Assembly: GCA_026419775.2 (NCBI GenBank)
Contig: JAOPGA020001346.1
Location: 62,001-126,000 of the forward strand
Length of the DNA: 64,000 nt
Origin: Acrasis kona
Lineage: Eukaryota; Heterolobosea; Eutetramitea; Acrasida; Acrasidae
Direction: 5' to 3'
The notes under the pieces were generated by a model. The model saw nothing but the letters and a program-made list of their open reading frames with translations. It searched no databases and was not told the origin of the DNA. Every line of letters starts with the position of its first letter. Position 1 is the stretch's first letter. Shown here one piece after another: positions 30,520 to 39,632 of the stretch. A program made the position numbers and the translations under genes.

Positions 30520-31272
30520 TTAGTCGGACTTGATTGACTTTTTGTGTTGGTAAAGATCACTAAAGTAGTGATATTGACACACCTTGTTCCAGTTTGTGGC
30601 TATGTAGTCATCCTTGAAAGTGTATGACCGACGTAGACTGAACCTTAGTCTGTTTGTGACTGCGTTGTTACAACCGCTTAAGCAGCAGCATGATTGAACG
30701 TTTCCGTCTTCTGATACTTCGGCCTTGGGGACCTCAACATTGCGCTTCTTACGCGTGTCGGCACGTTGTGTCTTTGATGACTTTGTTATCTTTGCCTCAG
30801 GGCTTCTTTGAATCTTTTTAAGGGGTGTAGATAGGGATCCTTTCTTTGGTGTTACGGGTGCAGAAACACACTTCTTTACTACAGTTCGCCTAATAGGGGC
30901 TGGTTCGTCGTCCTCTGAGTCGGCCTGTACCTCATCTTCGCTTGGTGAAGATACCGATGGGGAGAAGTTCATCTCTAGGCTTTGTTGGTACGAACCAAAT
31001 GTTGGGGCGGACTGTACAGGGGTGTCGTCATAGTCTGGGAATTGGTCTAGATCCTCTGCAAATCTGTCAAAGACGCAGAAGAGATTATCTTGTATGAACA
31101 TGTTGTCGATAGGTGTTTGGTCTACCGAGTCAAAGCTTGAGTTTGAGTTAGACTCGGAAAGTGAACTACTTGAATCTTCTGAGCTGTCCATGCCGCATGA
31201 GATGGGGCCGTGGGAGAAGATGTCTGAGGTAAAGGGTTCTTGCCAGAGTTGTTCGATGAAGAAGTCTTGCAT
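30520..31272 (-). CDS. Acidic/Ser-rich protein with C-terminal Cys/His cluster, possible transcription regulator
   Basis: 250 residues, single exon. The first ~130 residues are acidic and Ser-rich (SSEDSSSSLSESNSNSS, PDYDDTPV), like an activation domain. A basic middle (KKGSLSTPLKKIQRS, TRKKRNVEVPK) could be a nuclear signal. The last ~60 residues form a compact unit with CCCLSGCNN, Arg-rich RFSLRRSYTF, and CQYHYFSDLYQHKK. The spacing of Cys and His suggests a small zinc-binding or DNA-binding fold, but I recognise no named family. Upstream lies the longest gene-free stretch in the window (1.4 kb), consistent with complex regulation. Confidence 0.72.
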   Translation of the reverse strand: MQDFFIEQLWQEPFTSDIFSHGPISCGMDSSEDSSSSLSESNSNSSFDSVDQTPIDNMFIQDNLFCVFDRFAEDLDQFPDYDDTPVQSAPTFGSYQQSLEMNFSPSVSSPSEDEVQADSEDDEPAPIRRTVVKKCVSAPVTPKKGSLSTPLKKIQRSPEAKITKSSKTQRADTRKKRNVEVPKAEVSEDGNVQSCCCLSGCNNAVTNRLRFSLRRSYTFKDDYIATNWNKVCQYHYFSDLYQHKKSIKSD

Positions 31273-32670
31273 GGTTGTTGTTTTTAATTTAGAATGAATT
31301 GTTGCTTATAAATACAATGAAATCCCTTTTTATGCTATACGTTGGCCGGGTTATTTCTCAACTGACCAATTAGCAACGTTAGAGAGATTGTACTATTTTC
31401 AGATTGTCAACGTATCACAATTTTCCGTCTAAACTAAGAAGTATGGGTGTATAAATAAGTGACCAAAGAGCAAATGTCTTTTTTTAGTTGTGCCGCATTT
31501 CTAAAAGAAAATATTTAATTTTAATATTTAGAGAGTATTGAGATTCAGGTTCTCCGTAATGTATCAATTTTATGCAAATTCCCCCTTTTCTGGTGGCCGG
31601 ACATTTGGCAGGCAATCCACGTCAGAAATTACAATTCCCTACCTAATGAAAGCCTGTTATTCTTACGGGTATAGTCTGTTGTCCGATAGTTAATGCTCCG
31701 CATAGAACGAATAAAACAGACTATGATAGGTACTATAACATTGTGTTCGTTGTCGGGCCATTCATTGAAGCGACGGCAGTCTGACAAAGATGACGGTACT
31801 TAAAAGTCTAGGCAGTTTTTAAGTTTAAACAAAAGGCAGATAAGTAAATGTAAATTACATGCGTTCGCATTAGTGAGCCTTTCAATTTTATAGATGTTGT
31901 TTTTTTTGGACACTTGTGTATACAAAGGTTGAAAGTTGGTCGGTATAATTCTCAAACAAACGTCAATGATCGTAAAGATCTTTAATCTCGCTCTCTTTGC
32001 TGCTTATAAGCATTTCAATAGAACGTCACTCAGAGTTACCTCCATTTCAATAAATACATAGCGATAAATGTTCAAGGTATTAGATTCAATTGCACAACTG
32101 CCTCTTTGATCATCAATGATGATTGTGCTTCGATTATTAACTGCATTACAGTTGTTGTACAATCGTGACTTACGCTCAAAGGAAATTATGCATTAATGTT
32201 TGTTTAGATCAATTCTTCTGTCTAAAAGCTATGTTTTATCTGCTATAAAGTGCTGCTAAAGATGATCTGTTGTGCATCTTTTCACAAATAGAATTGCACG
32301 TGTTTTTAAAAATTGTGTAAAAAAGGAAGGTGCAAATTTGCGCCTCTGAAGTTGATTGTAATAAAATGAAGCGGCTTGAAAGTGATGAGGGATAACCAAA
32401 GTAGATTAGGTGTGTAGGGATCGTGAGTGAATTAGTCTAATAATTTAGAAGACATGTTAGTGTTGTTAATATTACATTAATTTCGAAAGTATGAGTATGG
32501 AAATTAGCCAGCCTGAAAAATTCACAAGTGAAAACTTCTTTCTATGTGGGAAATTAAGTATTGGAAAATTTGATATTATGGAGATAAGATGAGCCTTGTG
32601 CATGAATACAAAATTCAAAGTCTAAAATGTTAACTTTTTTTATTGTACAAATCTTTATACTAAGTCAAGA
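31273..32670. other. Longest intergenic stretch, no gene seen
   Basis: About 1.4 kb upstream of the acidic Cys/His protein and downstream of the Ser-Pro-rich protein. It is AT-rich with no ORF of note, no tRNA boxes and no repeats. A 10-bp inverted repeat (31671-31680 with 31715-31724) is the only structure I noticed. Non-coding RNA genes cannot be excluded by eye. Confidence 0.5.
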
Positions 32671-33303
32671 TTATGAATCCGAAATATAACTGTCATAAGC
32701 ATCAAAACTGTCAGTAACTACTTCCACATCACTATCATAATCTACGGATGCTTCTGGTTGAGCCGGTGGTGCACGTGTTATCCCTTCTGCAAATGACATC
32801 CTTCTATGGCACATAATGTTTTCGCTATTCGGAAGAGGCGAGCTATATGGGCTGCTAGAAACGTTTTGAACTACTGGTGACATTCTTGGGGACTGAAATG
32901 GGGACGTAGTATTCCTTGAGGAGATGGTAATCGGTGACCTTGGAGATGGAGACTCGCTGCATCTTCTTGGAAAGCATCTTGGCGACATTGTCAATATTGG
33001 TGACTTTGGTGTATTTAATCCTGTATAAATGTCTCTTGATAATTGTCTTGGTGACTGACATGCGTTACTGTACATTTCCATCATCTTCCCATGATCAATC
33101 GTCAAGTACTGTACGGCTCTGTCCTCCTCTTCAATTAGATTCACAATCTTTTCCAGTACGGATAGAACTACATTTTCATCATCCGGATTGTTGTGGGTGC
33201 TTGCTACCGTATCTTTTACTGCAACAGAATCAAACCTAGGAAACAGACAACAAATAGAATTCGAAATTCTTTGTGTCCTATCACTCTTGGAGTTCCTATT
33301 CAT
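32671..33303 (-). CDS. Ser-Pro-rich small protein, unknown
   Basis: 210 residues, single exon. A short N-terminal helix-rich part (VLSVLEKIVNLIEEEDRAVQ) is followed by a disordered tract with over a dozen SP/TP sites, many as SPR or SPxS (SESPSPRSPITIS, SPFQSPRMSPVV), and RRMSF, a PKA/AGC-kinase consensus. The C-terminus is acidic (DYDSDVEVVTDSFDAYDSY). It looks like a heavily phosphorylated regulator, perhaps a CDK or MAPK target. No family assigned. Confidence 0.7.
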   Translation of the reverse strand: MNRNSKSDRTQRISNSICCLFPRFDSVAVKDTVASTHNNPDDENVVLSVLEKIVNLIEEEDRAVQYLTIDHGKMMEMYSNACQSPRQLSRDIYTGLNTPKSPILTMSPRCFPRRCSESPSPRSPITISSRNTTSPFQSPRMSPVVQNVSSSPYSSPLPNSENIMCHRRMSFAEGITRAPPAQPEASVDYDSDVEVVTDSFDAYDSYISDS

Positions 33304-33505
33304 GTGTTATAAACTTTTGTGAAGCCTGTCATACATCCACACCTTTTGACTAATCTTGAATAATAATTATTATTGACTTATAACCAAAACAAGAACACCA
33401 ACGCCTAAATAAATCTATTATTGATGTATCAACGCTGGATGGACACATCGTGAGTGGAGAGGACAAGCGCAACCAAACAAAACACATTATTTTAAAAAAA
33501 CTATT

Positions 33506-34708
33506 TTACTTTTTTTCTGAAGCCCTTCTAATGGCCCAGGTTAGTTCGTAGGTCCTCCATGCATCTTCGAATGAACTTCTAATCTTCGAAGGGTCCTTGT
33601 TTCTGATGGCATCTAAAAAGGTCACGACCTCATTGTGATATGGATCGTTGGTCAAGTCCTCATCTCCGTAACCTCCGAATGAGAATGTTTCGATAGTGTC
33701 ACCGCTCTTTTCTCCATCGTGGCTTCTTCTGACTGACAACTTGCAGGTTGTGTAGGGATCCTCAAGAGTCATCCTCAAACCGTCAGCCCAAACTTCAATC
33801 TCAGCCTCAATGTTGGCACCGTGAAGCATGACACCATGAGTCAAGGTACACAAAGCACCACTCTTGAAAGTCCATTGAGCAGTTGTTAGACGAGGAATTC
33901 TGAATTCAGCAGGGACCTTATCGTCAACAGTTTCACTCTTATTGTCGGATCCGTATGGAACGGGTAGGTCTGTTAGCTTTCCTAAACGTTGGTCGTGTTG
34001 GATGGCAAAGGCACGTAAGCTTGATTCATCATAGTCGCTCTCTGCTAGGTATCTAGCCAAGTCAACTACATGAGTACATTGTTCTACAATGGGTCCTCCG
34101 GATCTGCGAACGTCCCACCATGTAACCTTGTTGATGTAGCTATAGGCGCAGTTGAATTTGGCCAAAATCATACTTATGTGGTTCTCCTTGTCACCTCTCT
34201 TGGCGGCCTCTTCCTTTAGAATCTCCTTCATTTTGTCCATGGCCTTTGAGTAGCGGAACATGTACCCAACACTAGAATAGATTCCCTTCTTCTCAGCGTC
34301 CTTCAAGATTCTGATTGTCTCAAGGATTTGATCCGGAGGAGCAGCACCGATTGGCTTTTCGATGAACATGTGCACACCGCGTTCAGCGCAGACACATTCT
34401 ACGTTGAATGGTGGAGTGGATACACCGTGGCATTCTGGTGGTAGACCAATGAAAACTAGATCAGGCTTGTCAAGGTCAAGTAGCTCAGTGAAAGTGGAGC
34501 GGACGTTTGCACCTTCGTAGATAGCCTTGTATTGTGTTTGGAGTTTTCCATCTATGATTTTTTGGGCACGGGCAAGGTCAGGGTCTGCAATACCAACAAC
34601 TTTAACACCTCCTATTCTCTCCAAGCGCATGGCATGATTCCATGGTCCCTCAGGGCTTCCAAAGTTTACTCCTCCTGCTCCAATAAAACCGACACGTAGT
34701 GTGCTCAT
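33506..34708 (-). CDS. Gfo/Idh/MocA-family NAD(P)-dependent oxidoreductase
   Basis: 400 residues from ATG 34708. Rossmann start TLRVGFIGAGGVNFG, then VVGIADPDLARA. The family signature FIEKPIGA carries the EKP lysine, and the second domain includes GPIVEQCTHVVDLARYL with the conserved His-Asp pair. These enzymes oxidise or reduce sugars, inositols or related cyclic substrates, often with bacterial relatives. No signal peptide. Single exon. Substrate unknown. Confidence 0.92.
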   Translation of the reverse strand: MSTLRVGFIGAGGVNFGSPEGPWNHAMRLERIGGVKVVGIADPDLARAQKIIDGKLQTQYKAIYEGANVRSTFTELLDLDKPDLVFIGLPPECHGVSTPPFNVECVCAERGVHMFIEKPIGAAPPDQILETIRILKDAEKKGIYSSVGYMFRYSKAMDKMKEILKEEAAKRGDKENHISMILAKFNCAYSYINKVTWWDVRRSGGPIVEQCTHVVDLARYLAESDYDESSLRAFAIQHDQRLGKLTDLPVPYGSDNKSETVDDKVPAEFRIPRLTTAQWTFKSGALCTLTHGVMLHGANIEAEIEVWADGLRMTLEDPYTTCKLSVRRSHDGEKSGDTIETFSFGGYGDEDLTNDPYHNEVVTFLDAIRNKDPSKIRSSFEDAWRTYELTWAIRRASEKK

Positions 34709-35273
34709 CTTTTTTTTTGTTTTGATATCGGTATAAATCAAGATCTTTGTAAAACAGATAATAAATCATTATTTTTGCCCATATACAGTCACATCATATC
34801 ATTTGAAAAGACACGTGATTTGTACCGTTGAGAAGTGAAACAAAGGCGGAGGATAAACAGTCAATGTATGCGACCAAGTAAAGTATTTCACTAAATTCCT
34901 AACTACGGTATATTATTCCTTCGACATCATGCTCTATTGAATCTTTTTTGATCCACCTTTTATTCAAAGGTTGACCATATGGAATAAGGGTGCGATTAAG
35001 AGCTTAATTGAGCATTTGTCTTTGGATGCCTATAATATTGCGGTCGTACAATAATTGGTTTGCAAACGTCGCATGGATAGGATTTAGAGGTATCTTCCAA
35101 TTTAATTATTAAAGCATTACATTTGCCTAGGTAATCAGTCACTTCAGGATCTTACATTAAACAAACATTTAAAACAGACGCCTAACATAAACCGCTCGGA
35201 GTGATTACTTAAGCAATTACCGATCATACTATAAATGAAACTATAAATGATAATTTATAAAAGGATTTTTATT
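34709..35273. other. Intergenic
   Basis: Lies between the promoter of the oxidoreductase and the 3' end of the GPI-type protein, both minus strand. AT-rich; nothing recognised. Confidence 0.45.
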
Positions 35274-36338
35274 TTAAAAGTTCAAGAATCCTACAACAAT
35301 CACAACCAATAGTGCGGCAAAGCTCAACTTGACAGCTCCAGCTGAACCTGTGAGGGCTGCAACTCTTTGGTTTCCATCATTCACGCTGTAAGCATACAAG
35401 TTGTTTCCCGCTGTGTAATGTAGGACGCCGTTGTCAACGCGTGGGATCACATTTGCAGATGATGCAAGATTGTAAGCATTTGGGTTAACTCTTGTTAGTG
35501 TGTTGTCTGCATGTCTCACTAATCTTCTGTCGGATGAGCCGGTGCTTAGAACTGCGTTCAAAAATCCACGTTGAAATCTATCTTCTTGCAATGGTGTTAC
35601 AGTTTCTCCGACTGGTGCGATGACTGCACTGTTACCGGTTGCGTTCAATGCTGATGTTAAGAATGTGAATGAGTTGACCACTTGATTGTTTCCGCTTGTT
35701 ACCAAATCGTATGCAAATCCATTCTGTACTTGAACAGTGTTGCTTGTGACTGGAATGGGTGTGATGGTGGCGAAGGCTCTTGTGGAAGCTCTTTGTAAAC
35801 TACCAGAGTTTGGTGTGATGAAGTAGGCGACCAAGTCAACAGCGGAGTCAAAACCTGCTCTTGGATCAGGACGTGGTCCGACTGGTATGACTGAACCGAT
35901 AAGACTGATGGCGGTTGATGGTTGGGTAATGTCACTAACGAGGAGTCTGTTCCATGTGGTGTTTGGGTTTCCTGGTGCGTTATCTAACCAATATACGTAA
36001 CTATTGTCGGTCATGACGCTGTTATCGACAGGGCGTCTTGGGATTTGAGTTGTTTGTGCGACAGCGAATGGGTTCAAAGTGACCTTGGTGACGTACCAGT
36101 TTGATCCAGATCCTGAAAATAGTAGCAAGTTCGATGTGATGCGATCAACAGCTCCATCGAATGTTGTTGAGATTTGATTGGCTGCAGGAACGGAGATAGA
36201 AGATCTTGATAGGGAGCTTGTATATCTTTGTAGTGCGTCCGTGACTGGAACGTAAAAGTTTGTTCCATCAGAGAACGAAATGGCATTAACTGTAGCGATG
36301 ACGACAGCAAGCAAAGCTGAGATGATGATGTGTTTCAT
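35274..36338 (-). CDS. Secreted, probably GPI-anchored beta-rich surface protein
   Basis: 354 residues, single exon. A signal peptide (IIISALLAVVIATVNAISF) is followed by a Ser/Thr/Asn-rich, beta-rich body that resembles a beta-propeller (repeating segments such as DGAVDRITSNLLLFSG, DNSYVYWLDNAPGNP, NGVLHYTAGNNLYAYSV). There are several N-glycosylation sequons (NTTW, NATG). The end is a small-residue site (GSAGA) plus a hydrophobic tail (LSFAALLVVIVVGFLNF) with no cytosolic residues, the hallmark of a GPI signal. Cysteines are absent from the mature part. Likely a cell-surface or cyst-wall protein; no enzyme motifs seen. Confidence 0.8.
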   Translation of the reverse strand: MKHIIISALLAVVIATVNAISFSDGTNFYVPVTDALQRYTSSLSRSSISVPAANQISTTFDGAVDRITSNLLLFSGSGSNWYVTKVTLNPFAVAQTTQIPRRPVDNSVMTDNSYVYWLDNAPGNPNTTWNRLLVSDITQPSTAISLIGSVIPVGPRPDPRAGFDSAVDLVAYFITPNSGSLQRASTRAFATITPIPVTSNTVQVQNGFAYDLVTSGNNQVVNSFTFLTSALNATGNSAVIAPVGETVTPLQEDRFQRGFLNAVLSTGSSDRRLVRHADNTLTRVNPNAYNLASSANVIPRVDNGVLHYTAGNNLYAYSVNDGNQRVAALTGSAGAVKLSFAALLVVIVVGFLNF

Positions 36339-36548
36339 TTTTTTGTTTTGAGGGAAATTTTGCGAAAATCCGATCTTCTTTTATTTTGCATTTGTGCTTA
36401 CAAATAGATTAAAATTTATTTTAAAACATTATCTGCTCTGTTTTGGGCAAAGAAGGATTTTTACAACATCATCCAGATCTTTTTATGCAAATGCTGCCAA
36501 ATAAAGAGATTTTGATAGAGTTTCAAATATGATGATTGTGCGATTGGG

Positions 36549-37278
36549 TCAATTAAGCGCTTTGGTACGTTGGCACATTGTTTCCCATGAACGTCGGTGA
36601 CTGAATGCACGCAATGGATAAGGCCTCGAACGCTGTATATTACAGCTTTGATTTATTAGTAAATTGATGAGCGTCTCTATTACAATAAACGTTTGATTTT
36701 TGGATTTATGCAAACAAAATACTACACACAATAATGTTGTCAACAAAGAGTATGGCAGATACATCCAAGCAATAATTTCAAGTACCTCATTCAGCCAAAC
36801 CCGAATCGGTAATTTGTTGGCAAAAACGCACGTCGAGTGTTTAGTTATACAAGATGTATATCCGAATGCATTTAAAATCGGTTTCATCTTCACGTTGTTT
36901 GAGACACTTCGAGGGAAGGTTGTTTCAATATGATCTCTCCTGTCATCAGTCATCAAAGCTGATTTTTTGAGGATGTTATTTTCCATATGGACTACCATAA
37001 AGACATCATTTCCAAGAAGTTTTGCAACATCCTCGTTGGTATATCCAGATCTTTGAATCATCCATTCAATAACATGATCTCTATATATTTGCTCAACAGC
37101 ATACATTGGTTTGATGATGTTGAACCACCCTGGACCTCTCACCGCCAAAGCACATTTATAATTTCTTCTCTTTTGCTTAGCGAGTTGAAGTCTTAAGAAG
37201 TTGATACACTCAGAGAAGGAATCCAGACGACGTGCGGAGAACAAAAATAAGAGTTACTATTAACTGCTTTGTGTGCAT
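36549..37278 (-). CDS. Uncharacterised protein with a membrane segment, gene model uncertain
   Basis: The main frame (about 37191-36549) contains ALAVRGPGWFNIIKPMYAVE, an acidic helix NEDVAKLLGNDVFMVVHMEN, a hydrophobic stretch IIAWMYLPYSLLTTLLCVVF and a basic tail. It lacks a good ATG at its 5' end. A plausible model adds exon 1 at 37278-37229 (MHTKQLIVTLIFVLRT, signal-like) and a 37-nt intron 37228-37192, giving 230 residues in phase, but the donor (GTCTG) is unusual. An alternative start is the internal Met at KPMYAVE. Family not recognised. A recently arisen or decaying gene is possible. Confidence 0.45.
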
Positions 37279-38348
37279 CGAATTTAGTTAATATACACAG
37301 GATCTCTACAGTATATAGCTAAAGAATGATAATTTGTGGATAAAGTTTTTTCGCCACTCGTTTACAAAGATCACATCACCTGTGGACTGAGTTGGTGTCA
37401 CTAAACTCAACCAAACCCATAACGCCGTCCTTCAAAAATAGGATTTGAGAGGAAGAAAGTGCAAGAAATAAATTTTGCATTAAAAATACCAAACTCATTT
37501 GATGATCAAAAAAATATGGTTTATACGCTTATTAGCCAAAATGTTCAATTTAGGGTTGGAGACTCGTCATATTAGCTAGAAAGATTTCCGCCAATACATC
37601 AGAGAAAATCAAGCTTGTACTATTAGTACTAACTGTACTTGATATCACTATTGCAATGTTAACTCCGATTGATATTTGGAATCCTGTAATAGTGGGTGTC
37701 AATACAGGAGCTTTACAAGAGTATGTATTCCTTCGAGGTGGACGAATGCTGCATCTGTAATTTTATTACAGTAACAAATATCAAGAGTATGTATTCCTTT
37801 GAGGTGGACAAATGCTTTGTCAGTAATTTGGCTACAAAATATCATGTTGAGAGTATGTATTAGGTATAGATTAAATAATTATTTAGTACCAGAAAATACT
37901 GAACAGGAGAATAATGAGAGCGGCCCAAACAGTACTATGAGGTAAGGGAGGGATTGGAGCGTCTCGCTCCGCAATCAAAATACATCACAAACCAATAAAG
38001 AGCATTAAAAAATATAAGAAATACAGAGTATATATATGATAAACAGAGGTGCTCCGTTTCTAATTGCTGTTAATACTCTTAGTTCGCCAATTCAAGGGAT
38101 TATTTATTGAGTGCGATACACTATCTCTACTGCGTCCACATCAAATTTCTCATCTTTAAAAGAATTTAGCTACAACAAAACGCTTTGAAAATTGAGCCAC
38201 TATTCTTTATTTCGTATCAGTCTATTCTTCAAACAACAACGCAGCTACGACTATATAAGTATTTTTAATAAAAGTTTTATATGCGACATCACCCTATTTT
38301 GATGATTCTGTCTGCGATCCGAATTGACAGGCTATTAATAATTTATAG
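37279..38348. other. Intergenic with a decayed LRR fragment
   Basis: About 1.07 kb. Apart from the LRR remnant at 37716-37860 it holds a small GC hairpin (GGAGCG-TCT-CGCTCC near 37958) and two copies of CGATCCGAATT near 38315 and 38371, just around the BRCT gene start. No intact gene. Confidence 0.5.
37716..37860 (-). pseudogene. Fragment of an F-box/LRR gene
   Basis: The minus strand reads IHTLNMIFCSQITDKAFVHL, then KGIHTLDICYCNKITDAAF and VHLEGIHTL. These are about two and a half 22-residue leucine-rich repeats of the same type as the F-box/LRR gene at 50624-51523 (IHTL..., SITDAGLKHLKGV). The two copies show as a 35-nt direct repeat offset by 66 nt (37716 and 37782). The reading stops soon after the last IHTL and no F-box or start is nearby, so this is a relic of a paralogue, not a working gene. 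Confidence 0.8.
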
Positions 38349-39146
38349 ATGTCGACATACTCAACTTCGATCCGAATTACATTAATTTTGAAATTTAGAA
38401 CTAACATGATAAACAGCGATGTTGACAGTATGCAAGTGGACTTTGATTTACACGCCAACAAGTTTTTCAATGACATTTCGTTAATAACAGCATCCTCATC
38501 AAATCACTATGAAAAGAACACTAGAAACATTGTGACACCAAGTGATATGAAGTGCTGGATTACTAATAAAATGAACTTTAAAGCTAGTGACAATAAAATT
38601 GTTGTCGCATTTACAAGATTCTTCCAAGAAGGTGTTGCAGATTCAGCTTTAACGAGAATTGACCTCTCAGAGAAAATTAAAGCCTTGGGTGGTAGCGTGC
38701 TAGATTCTGATATTGGTGGTTATAGCTCAAGCATTACTCACTTAATAATACCTGATGGTGGTGCATCTTCTCTTAAGACAATTGGTGGTGTTTTAGAGGG
38801 TAAATGGATAATAAGATCGAAATGGATTGAGCAGTCAGCAAGAGTTGAGCGATTCGTCGACGAGACCAACTTTGGGTACAGATACATATGGAAACCACTT
38901 AGAGAACAAGATATATACTTGTCAAGAACGTTTTTAGAAGAAGAGCAATCTTATGAGTTAAAGAGCCTTAAGGTTATTGAGATAGGAGGTGGGAGGCCTA
39001 CTGACAGAAAAGAATATGCTAAATACTGGTTGGTGTCAAAGAAGGAGAAGATTCCTGGCTCATATCAACTTCCGGAAACTGTCAAGGCAGTTTTGACTAG
39101 AGATGAATTCTTTGACATGATTGTACCGAAAGAATGGAATAAATAA
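38349..39146 (+). CDS. BRCT-domain protein
   Basis: 265 residues, single exon. Residues ~80-190 form a BRCT domain: KIVVAFTRFFQEG, LSEKIKALGGSVLDSDIGG, SSITHLIIPDGG and KWIIRSKWIEQSARVERF with the conserved Trp. A second, degenerate repeat may follow. BRCT modules bind phosphopeptides in DNA-damage and replication proteins. The N-terminal 75 residues are not recognised; a downstream Met (MINSDVDSMQ) is an alternative start. Likely nuclear. Confidence 0.85.
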   Translation: MSTYSTSIRITLILKFRTNMINSDVDSMQVDFDLHANKFFNDISLITASSSNHYEKNTRNIVTPSDMKCWITNKMNFKASDNKIVVAFTRFFQEGVADSALTRIDLSEKIKALGGSVLDSDIGGYSSSITHLIIPDGGASSLKTIGGVLEGKWIIRSKWIEQSARVERFVDETNFGYRYIWKPLREQDIYLSRTFLEEEQSYELKSLKVIEIGGGRPTDRKEYAKYWLVSKKEKIPGSYQLPETVKAVLTRDEFFDMIVPKEWNK

Positions 39147-39632
39147 TATTCTTGTAAATGTTTATTTTACAATCATTTATCCTTTGTGTCCATATCTTCA
39201 GTATTTCGCACTAACTTAGAAAGTACATTGACAATTGTTTTAGATGTGCACATCCGATAGGATAAGACACTGCACATGAAAGTTTTACCTCTTTATTTTA
39301 GTTTCTTAATTGTTTTCGCGCACAAAGTGCGTCTTTTTTCAAAAGTGATCTACATTGGTAGAATGGTCAATTTACTATGACGAATATTAATTAATTTAAC
39401 TTCATCACCTACCGACTGTATATGTTAAATATTAGTAGTGTAGTCCCTTAGAAAAAGTTCCTTTCAATGTTAATCATTCCAATACTTTAAAACTTACATA
39501 CTGGAACTCTGCAGAAATACATTTACCAAAAGCAATCGACACAGTTACTTGAACATTATCTCATTACATTTCCAGACGACAATCGCTTCATGATACCGAA
39601 ATTGCGTTAACTTGGTTGTTTCTTACAAAAGA
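39147..39632. other. Intergenic
   Basis: Between the BRCT gene and the aftiphilin-like gene, both plus strand. AT-rich, nothing recognised. Confidence 0.45.

Noticed and set aside
31671-31724. 10-bp inverted repeat with 34-nt spacing as a non-coding RNA candidate
   Set aside because: A few such pairs are expected by chance and there are no other RNA-gene signals.
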